From Pseudazoarcus pumilus (lineage in GTDB: Bacteria > Pseudomonadota > Gammaproteobacteria > Burkholderiales > Rhodocyclaceae), in the NCBI RefSeq assembly GCF_002872475.1, contig NZ_CP025682.1, positions 124,001 to 188,000 on the forward strand: a DNA stretch of 64,000 nucleotides. Reading direction: 5' to 3'. How positions within the stretch are numbered: position 1 is the first letter of the stretch; each line of letters starts with the position of its first letter. Positions 59,601 to 64,000 of this stretch are shown one piece after another. The translations under genes and the position numbers were made by a program. The notes under the pieces were generated by a model that was not told where the DNA came from, made no database searches, and saw only the letters and a program-made list of their open reading frames with translations.

Positions 59601-60252
59601 TGCGGCCATCGCAGCGGACACGGCACGGCTACAGGCCGAGGTCGAGCGTCGCGCCACCCCGCGCGGCTGGGCGGAATGGGTAGCGCCGCTGACTGGCTGG
59701 TTGCGCTCGCTCATCACCACACCGCTGCCGCTGCCCGGCGGTGTGGCTTGCGCGCTGGCCGAGCCCACGACGCTCAGCCCCGAACTGGAGTTCTGGCTGT
59801 CTGCCGGCCGCGTCGACACGCGTGCGCTCGATGCGCTGGTTTGCCAGCACACGCTGGATGCCGCGCCGCGTCCGGCACTGGAACCCGCGCAACTGTCCGG
59901 CATGTTGAAGGGCTTCATCGACCTCGTTTTCGAGTTCGACGGCCGTTATTACGTCATCGACTACAAGTCCAACTGGCTCGGCGCGGACGAGACGGCCTAC
60001 ACGCCGGAGGCCATGCGCACGGCGATTCTCGAAGCGCGCTACGAGCTGCAGTACGTGCTGTACCTCTTCGCCCTGCACCGCCAGTTGCGCGCCCGTCTGC
60101 CGGGCTACGACTACGACCGCCACATCGGCGGCGCGGCCTACGTCTTCCTGCGCGGCATCGGTGCCGAGTCGCGCGGCGTGCATGTGGAGCGCCCGCCGCG
60201 CGAGCTGATCGAGGCGCTGGACGCGTTGTTCTCGGTCCGGGAGGCCGCATGA
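56665..60252 (+). CDS. recB: Exodeoxyribonuclease V subunit beta (RecB)
   Basis: 1195-residue helicase-nuclease subunit of RecBCD. Walker A EAAAGTGKTWTI is at residues 21-32, followed by the UvrD/Rep-type motifs VTFTEAATRELRDRIR, LIDEFQDTDPVQY, GDPKQAIYAFRGAD, VTVHKSKGLEYPLVFLP and YVALTRARH. The C-terminal nuclease domain has GTFLHDLLEWA and FIDLVFEFDGRYYVIDYKSNWLG (about residues 1083-1105), which carry the catalytic Asp/Asp/Lys set. The ATG overlaps the recC stop, and the TGA overlaps the recD ATG. Confidence 0.97.
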   Translation: MSIVHPLDAASFPLSGSRLIEAAAGTGKTWTIAALYVRLVLGHKGETAFARELDPPEILVVTFTEAATRELRDRIRRRLSEAASAFEQPESAVDEFLTGLRAGYSAEELPGRARRLRMAAEWMDEAAVSTIHAWCRRVLAEHAFDSGSPFALKLETDHTELRDEAVRDWWRSFMLPLPAESVAEVRRWWAAPDVLAEALKDVLAHADRLPPADDPAATLSSALAERNRLLAALKAPWGAWVNELRVLFDEARAQGVSLRRDWYDGWLDALDAWQADAEIIDPGLSDSAFRRLSPEGVREAWKKKGEPPEHPAFAAIEALQPALAELPDARADVLRHAARWVAARFEAEKRRRAEIGFDDLLARLAAALEGLNGPQLAARIRAKYPVALIDEFQDTDPVQYRIFDAVYRVEAPADDCALVLIGDPKQAIYAFRGADIHTYLVARRACAERLYTLNRNHRSTLGMVDAANRVFAFADQQADGAFLFGAGADSSVPFSPADAKGREERFECAGLEVAPLTLWHLPAPEGKARRGDERALIAASCASTIRRLLADAQAGFRQGDNFTPLRPADIAVLVNTRSEAAIVREALSARGVRSVYLSGRDSVFASAQAMELQLWLEACAEPDEPRRVRSALATATLGLDWAALDALDRDERAWEETVLRFRTYREVWRRQGVLPMLRHLLHDYDVPARMLASDGGERVLTDLLHLAELLQQASQTLEGEHALIRHLASECQDAADGTSNEGRQIRLESDADLVQVVTVHKSKGLEYPLVFLPFGCSARDRDGKKLPVVWHDDEGRLKLSLVEYAPGRERAEHERRAEDVRKLYVALTRARHATWVGVAPFDTLKASALGHVLGEVDAAELPARLAELRGDCEHIAVALTPEPDHERLNEAAEGAQLQARTPVAAPREPWWIASYSALRTAGGTPDTPAEDVFREVLSEPAPEALQTKPAPGSVHAFPRGAAAGTFLHDLLEWAAREGFAAIAADTARLQAEVERRATPRGWAEWVAPLTGWLRSLITTPLPLPGGVACALAEPTTLSPELEFWLSAGRVDTRALDALVCQHTLDAAPRPALEPAQLSGMLKGFIDLVFEFDGRYYVIDYKSNWLGADETAYTPEAMRTAILEARYELQYVLYLFALHRQLRARLPGYDYDRHIGGAAYVFLRGIGAESRGVHVERPPRELIEALDALFSVREAA

Positions 60253-62213
60253 TTCCCTGCCTGTCCGCCGCCCTGCTGCCGGAAACGCCGGCCACCGAAA
60301 TTGCCACCCACATCGAACGCTGGGCCGAGCGTGGCTGGCTGCGCCCGCTCGACGCGGCCTTCGCCGGCTTCCTGTGGCGCGAGGCGCCGGACGCGCCGGG
60401 TCTGCTGCTGCTCGCAGCCGCCCTGGCCAGCCACCAGCTCGGTCGCGGTCACGCCTGCCTCGAGCTGGCCGCCACGCTGAGTGATCCGGACTTTGCGCTG
60501 TCGTTGCCGCCCGATGGTGCGCAGGACGCCACCGACACGCCACGCACCCTGCTGGCCGGCGTCGATGTTGCCGCGTGGCGCGCGGCGCTGGAGCATCCGC
60601 AACTGGTCGGCGATGGCGAGGGCGACACGCCGCTGGTGCTGACCGGCGATCGCCTGTACCTGCGTCGCTACTGGCGCTTCGAGCAGGCCGTGATCGAAGC
60701 CGTTTCGGCGCGCGTGGCCGCACCTGCCGCAGCACCGGCCGGCGAGGTGCGCCGCATGCTCGACACCTTGTTTGCGCCGTCCAAGGACACCGACTGGCAG
60801 AAGCTCGCCTGCGCGCTGGCCGCGCGCAGCGCCTTCTCGGTCATCACCGGCGGCCCCGGGACCGGCAAGACCACCACCGTCGTGCGCCTGCTCGCGCTGC
60901 TGCAGTCGCTGGCGCTGGAGGCCGACGCCGCGCTGCCGTTGCGCATCCGGCTCGCCGCGCCCACCGGCAAGGCCGCGGCGCGGCTCAACGCCTCCATCGG
61001 CGGCGCGCTGTCGGCGCTGAACATCGACGACGCGGTGTGCGCCGCGATTCCCGCCACCGTCACGACGCTGCACCGCCTGCTCGGCGCGCGGCCCGATTCG
61101 CGCGCCTTCCGTCACGACGCCGACACGCCGCTGGCGCTCGACGTGCTGGTGGTGGATGAGGCTTCGATGATCGACCTCGAAATGATGGCCGCCGTGCTGG
61201 CCGCCTTGCCGGCCACGGCGCGTCTGGTGCTGCTGGGCGACCGCGACCAGCTCGCCTCGGTCGAGGCCGGCGCCGTGCTCGGCGTGCTCGCCGCCCGCGC
61301 GCGCGAGGCGCACTACACGCCGGACACTGCCGCGTGGCTGGCCGAGGCCAGCGGGCAGACGATTCCCGCCGAATACATCGACCCTGCCGGCACCGCGCTC
61401 GAGCAGAGCATTGCCATGCTGCGCGTCTCGCGCCGCTTCGACGCCGCCAGCGGCATCGGCCGGCTGGCCGAGGCGGTCAATGCCGGAGCGCCGGCTGCGG
61501 TGCGCTCCGAACTCGCCGCCGCGCATGCCGACGTGGTCAGCCACACCGGCGCAGAATCGCTCGCCTCGCTGCGCGCCGCCATGCTCGACGGCACGCGCGC
61601 CTGGCTGGAACTCGCCCGCGAGCCGGTGCCGGTCGAGGACGACGCGGCGGATGAGTTCGCCCGCCGCGTGCTCGAAACGCAGGCCAGCTTTCAGGTGCTG
61701 TGCGCGGTTCGCAAGGGGGAGTGGGGCGTGGAAGGGCTCAACCGCGTCATCGCGCGCTGGCTGGCCAGTGCCAGCCGTATCGACACCGGCCACGACTGGT
61801 ACGCCGGCCGTCCGGTGCTGGTCACGCACAACGACTACGGCCTGGGCCTGATGAACGGCGACATCGGCGTGACGCTCTTGCGACGCGAGGCCGACGGCAG
61901 CACGCGATTGCGCGTGGCCTTCGTCGCCAGCGACACCGGCCGCGTGCGCTGGGTGCTGCCGAGCCGCCTGCGTGCGGTGGAAACCGTGTTCGCCATGACC
62001 GTGCACAAGTCTCAGGGCTCGGAATTCGGCGCCGTCGCACTGGTGCTGCCCGATACCGTCAGCCCCATCCTTACGCGCGAACTGCTCTACACCGGCATCA
62101 CTCGCGCCCGTGTGCAGCTTGCGCTGTTCAACCCCGGAGGCGAGCGCGTGCTGGAGGCCGCCGTCACCCGCCGCGTGCTGCGCGCCAGCGGGCTGGACGC
62201 GCTGCACGCCTGA
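60249..62213 (+). CDS. recD: Exodeoxyribonuclease V subunit alpha (RecD)
   Basis: 654-residue 5'-3' SF1B helicase of RecBCD. An N-terminal RecB-interacting region is followed by Walker A GGPGTGKTTTV (about residues 200-210), LAAPTGKAAARL, the DEAD-like VVDEASMIDLEMM, LLGDRDQLASVEAGAVLG, and the late motifs NGDIGVTLL and MTVHKSQGSEF. The length is slightly longer than E. coli RecD. It completes the recC-recB-recD operon; ubiX starts 69 nt after its stop. Confidence 0.96.
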   Translation: MIPCLSAALLPETPATEIATHIERWAERGWLRPLDAAFAGFLWREAPDAPGLLLLAAALASHQLGRGHACLELAATLSDPDFALSLPPDGAQDATDTPRTLLAGVDVAAWRAALEHPQLVGDGEGDTPLVLTGDRLYLRRYWRFEQAVIEAVSARVAAPAAAPAGEVRRMLDTLFAPSKDTDWQKLACALAARSAFSVITGGPGTGKTTTVVRLLALLQSLALEADAALPLRIRLAAPTGKAAARLNASIGGALSALNIDDAVCAAIPATVTTLHRLLGARPDSRAFRHDADTPLALDVLVVDEASMIDLEMMAAVLAALPATARLVLLGDRDQLASVEAGAVLGVLAARAREAHYTPDTAAWLAEASGQTIPAEYIDPAGTALEQSIAMLRVSRRFDAASGIGRLAEAVNAGAPAAVRSELAAAHADVVSHTGAESLASLRAAMLDGTRAWLELAREPVPVEDDAADEFARRVLETQASFQVLCAVRKGEWGVEGLNRVIARWLASASRIDTGHDWYAGRPVLVTHNDYGLGLMNGDIGVTLLRREADGSTRLRVAFVASDTGRVRWVLPSRLRAVETVFAMTVHKSQGSEFGAVALVLPDTVSPILTRELLYTGITRARVQLALFNPGGERVLEAAVTRRVLRASGLDALHA

Positions 62214-62282
62214 GTGGCGCGGTCACGGCGGGTCGGCGTGATAGAGTGGGATTCGTCCCGCAACCCCCGCCCGGAGCCGATC

Positions 62283-62912
62283 ATGTCCGCCGGCCCCCCG
62301 CCCGCCATCGTCGCCGTCGCCTTCACCGGTGCCTCCGGCATGCCCTACGGGCTGCGCCTGGTCGAGTCCCTGCTCGCGGCAGGCACGACGGTGTGGCTGC
62401 TCTATTCGCAGGTCGCGCAGATCGTCGCGCGGCAGGAAATGGATCTGGAACTGCCCTCTCGCCCGGCCGAAGTCGAGGCGGCGCTGTCCGAGCGTTTCGG
62501 TGCCGCACCCGGGCAACTGCGCGTGTTCGGCCGCGAGGAATGGTTCGCGCCGCTGGCCTCGGGCTCGAATCCGCCTGACGCGATGGTGGTGTGTCCGTGC
62601 ACGATGGGAACGCTCGCGTCGATCGCCGCCGGTCTGTCGCAGAACCTGATCGAGCGCGCCGCCGACGTCGCCATCAAGGAAGGCCGTCGCCTGGTGCTGG
62701 TGCCGCGCGAGACGCCGTTCTCGGCGATCCATCTGGAGAACATGCTCAAGCTCGCGCGTCTGGGCGTGGTGATCCTGCCGCCCAGCCCGGGCTTCTACAC
62801 CCATCCGCAGAGCGTGGGCGACATGGTCGATTTCGTCGTCGCGCGCGTGCTCGACCAGATTCACGTTCCCCATACGCTGATGCGTCGCTGGGGCGATGGG
62901 GGAGGCGCATGA
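62283..62912 (+). CDS. ubiX: Flavin prenyltransferase UbiX
   Basis: 209-residue enzyme that makes prenylated FMN, the cofactor of UbiD-type decarboxylases used in ubiquinone synthesis and aromatic acid metabolism. Motifs visible are AVAFTGASGMPYGLRLVE (FMN phosphate loop), VVCPCTMGTLASIAAGLSQNLIERAADV, LVLVPRETPFSAIHLENMLKL and PPSPGFYTHPQSVGDMVDFVVARVLD. No ubiD lies in the window. Its TGA overlaps the start of the Lon-N gene. Confidence 0.95.
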   Translation: MSAGPPPAIVAVAFTGASGMPYGLRLVESLLAAGTTVWLLYSQVAQIVARQEMDLELPSRPAEVEAALSERFGAAPGQLRVFGREEWFAPLASGSNPPDAMVVCPCTMGTLASIAAGLSQNLIERAADVAIKEGRRLVLVPRETPFSAIHLENMLKLARLGVVILPPSPGFYTHPQSVGDMVDFVVARVLDQIHVPHTLMRRWGDGGGA

Positions 62913-63496
62913 CGCATCTGCCCCTGTTCCCGTTGCAGACTGTGCTGTTCCCTGGCGGGCTGCTGCCGCTGAGGGTGTTCGAGGCGCGCTACATCGACAT
63001 GGTGACGCGCTGCCTGCGCGAGGATTCGGTGTTCGGCGTCAACCTCATCGCCGAGGGCAGGGAGGTCGGCCAGCCGGCTGCCCCGCACCGTACCGGTACC
63101 AGTGCGCGCATCGTGCGCTGCGACGCCGACGAGGCCGGCATCATGCATGTGGAGGTGGTCGGCGAGCGGCGTTTCCGCATCGAGCGCACCGGGGTCGGCG
63201 CCAACGGTCTGCTCTCGGGCGAGGTCGAGTGGCTCGCCGAGGCGCCGCAACTGCCGGTGCCCGAGGACTGCACCATGCTGATCGCGGTGCTGCAGGCCAT
63301 CATGAAGGATCTGGGCGAACACCTCTTCCCGCCGCCGCAGCGCTTCGACGACGCCGACTGGGTGGGCATGCGCCTGGCCGGCGTGCTGCCGATCCCGCTG
63401 CGTGCGCGCCAGGCACTGCTGGAGCTGGAACTGCCCATCGATCGTCTGCAGATCATCCGCAGCTATCTCGCGCAGCAGGGGCTCAAGGCGGATTGA
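62909..63496 (+). CDS. Lon N-terminal (LON) substrate-binding domain protein
   Basis: 195-residue protein consisting only of a LON domain: LPLFPLQTVLFPGGLLPLRVFEARYIDMV at the N-terminus, GVNLIAEGREVG, and a C-terminal helical part (RQALLELELPIDRLQIIRSYLAQQG). There is no ATPase or protease domain, so it is not Lon protease itself. Such proteins are common in proteobacteria and uncharacterised. It is coupled to ubiX by a 4-nt overlap and overlaps the convergent mutY 3' end by 14 nt. Confidence 0.9.
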   Translation: MTHLPLFPLQTVLFPGGLLPLRVFEARYIDMVTRCLREDSVFGVNLIAEGREVGQPAAPHRTGTSARIVRCDADEAGIMHVEVVGERRFRIERTGVGANGLLSGEVEWLAEAPQLPVPEDCTMLIAVLQAIMKDLGEHLFPPPQRFDDADWVGMRLAGVLPIPLRARQALLELELPIDRLQIIRSYLAQQGLKAD

Positions 63497-64000
63497 TTCG
63501 ATCCGGCGCGCTCAGCGCGTCGAGGATGCGCCGCACCGGTGCCGGCAGGCCGGCCGCGTCGAGCGCGTCGAGCGCCAACCATTCCATTTCCGGTTCACCG
63601 GTCTTCAGCGGCGCGCCGTCGACGACGACGTGCAGCGGCTCGATGTCGAGGCGGAAATGCGTGAACACGTGTCGCACCGTCGCCAGCGCCGCGCGGCGCC
63701 CGGCCGTGATCCCGAAGTGCTGCTGGAGCCAGTCATCCGCGCCGGCTTCGTCGGGCAGTTCGGGCAGCGCCAGCAGGCCGCCCCAGATGCCGGAGGGCGG
63801 GCGGCGCTGCATCAGCACGTGCCCCGCGTGTTCGATAACTGCGACGCGTGTGTGGCGCTGCGGGATCGCCTTCTTCGGGCGCGGTTGCGGCAGTTGTGCG
63901 ACCCGCCCGGTCGCCAGCGCGACGCAGTCGCCGGCCAGCGGACAGCGCGAACAGTCGGGGCGGCCGCGCGTGCACACCGTCGCGCCCAGATCCATCTGCG
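63483..64000 (-). CDS. mutY: Adenine DNA glycosylase MutY, C-terminal part (cut by window edge)
   Basis: The visible ~172 codons are the end of MutY, which removes adenine paired with 8-oxoguanine. The 4Fe-4S motif C-x6-C-x2-C-x5-C (CTRGRPDCSRCPLAGDC) is followed by a NUDIX-like 8-oxoG recognition domain (RVAVIEHAGHVLMQRRPPSGIWGGLLALPE; VRHVFTHFRLDIEPLHV). The catalytic helix-hairpin-helix domain lies beyond position 64000, so the true start is not in the window. The 3' end overlaps the Lon-N gene by 14 nt. Confidence 0.93.
   Translation of the reverse strand, partial: QMDLGATVCTRGRPDCSRCPLAGDCVALATGRVAQLPQPRPKKAIPQRHTRVAVIEHAGHVLMQRRPPSGIWGGLLALPELPDEAGADDWLQQHFGITAGRRAALATVRHVFTHFRLDIEPLHVVVDGAPLKTGEPEMEWLALDALDAAGLPAPVRRILDALSAPDRINPP

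Overview
This 64-kb window is chromosomal DNA of a GC-rich betaproteobacterium. The co-linear blocks rfbBACD, pilMNOPQ-aroK-aroB-dgt-gltBD, lysA/lptM/cyaY/ponA and recC-recB-recD, the codon use, and the respiratory copper enzymes fit the Rhodocyclales (Zoogloeaceae/Rhodocyclaceae, near Thauera, Azoarcus or Denitromonas). That placement is inferred from gene content and was not tested by a search. No rRNA, tRNA, CRISPR array or complete insertion sequence was recognised.

Layout. 1-4.8 kb: the 3'-truncated end of dacB (PBP4) diverges from a tightly overlapping dTDP-L-rhamnose operon, rfbB-rfbA-rfbC-rfbD. 4.8-9.2 kb: lysA and the small lipoprotein lptM on the minus strand, cyaY (frataxin) on the plus strand, then ponA (PBP1A) on the minus strand. 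9.4-23.6 kb: a long plus-strand run carries the type IV pilus alignment/secretin genes pilMNOPQ, the shikimate genes aroK and aroB, dgt, and glutamate synthase gltBD behind a good sigma-70 promoter, ending in a canonical terminator. 23.6-25.1 kb: a renalase-like flavoprotein and a DUF3429 membrane protein.

25.6-32.8 kb: an accessory catabolic region. It holds a branched-chain-type ABC uptake operon in which permease LivM and ATPase LivG are one polypeptide, followed by an SDR dehydrogenase, an NTF2-like protein and a CE4-type deacetylase/amidohydrolase-like protein. The substrate is unknown. 33-38.5 kb: small envelope and housekeeping genes (DCC protein, NlpE-META secreted protein, MOSC, MATE exporter, LpxR-like lipid A deacylase, DUF6498).

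38.5-43.6 kb: a nitrosative-stress/nitrite module. An NsrR-like Rrf2 regulator is translationally coupled to a MocR-type regulator that has lost its PLP lysine. Divergently lies nirK, a diheme cytochrome c, a monoheme cytochrome c and a two-domain multicopper oxidase. This is the gene set of the Nitrosomonas ncgABC-nirK cluster, in a different order. A 23-bp inverted repeat with NsrR-site geometry sits just upstream of nirK.

43.7-48.2 kb: a soluble CZB-type chemoreceptor, a DUF4394 protein, a 70-codon remnant that looks like an internally deleted copy of the same chemoreceptor, then upp and a uracil permease separated by a REPIN-like inverted repeat. 48.4-51.2 kb: four adjacent type II toxin-antitoxin operons (YefM-YoeB, HigBA, two FitAB/VapBC types), each with a promoter that overlaps a palindrome. 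51.2-53 kb: a ~100-nt imperfect palindrome and a SEC-C/PRiA4-ORF3 protein. 53.2-64 kb: recC-recB-recD, ubiX, a Lon-N-domain protein and the 3' part of mutY, cut by the window edge.
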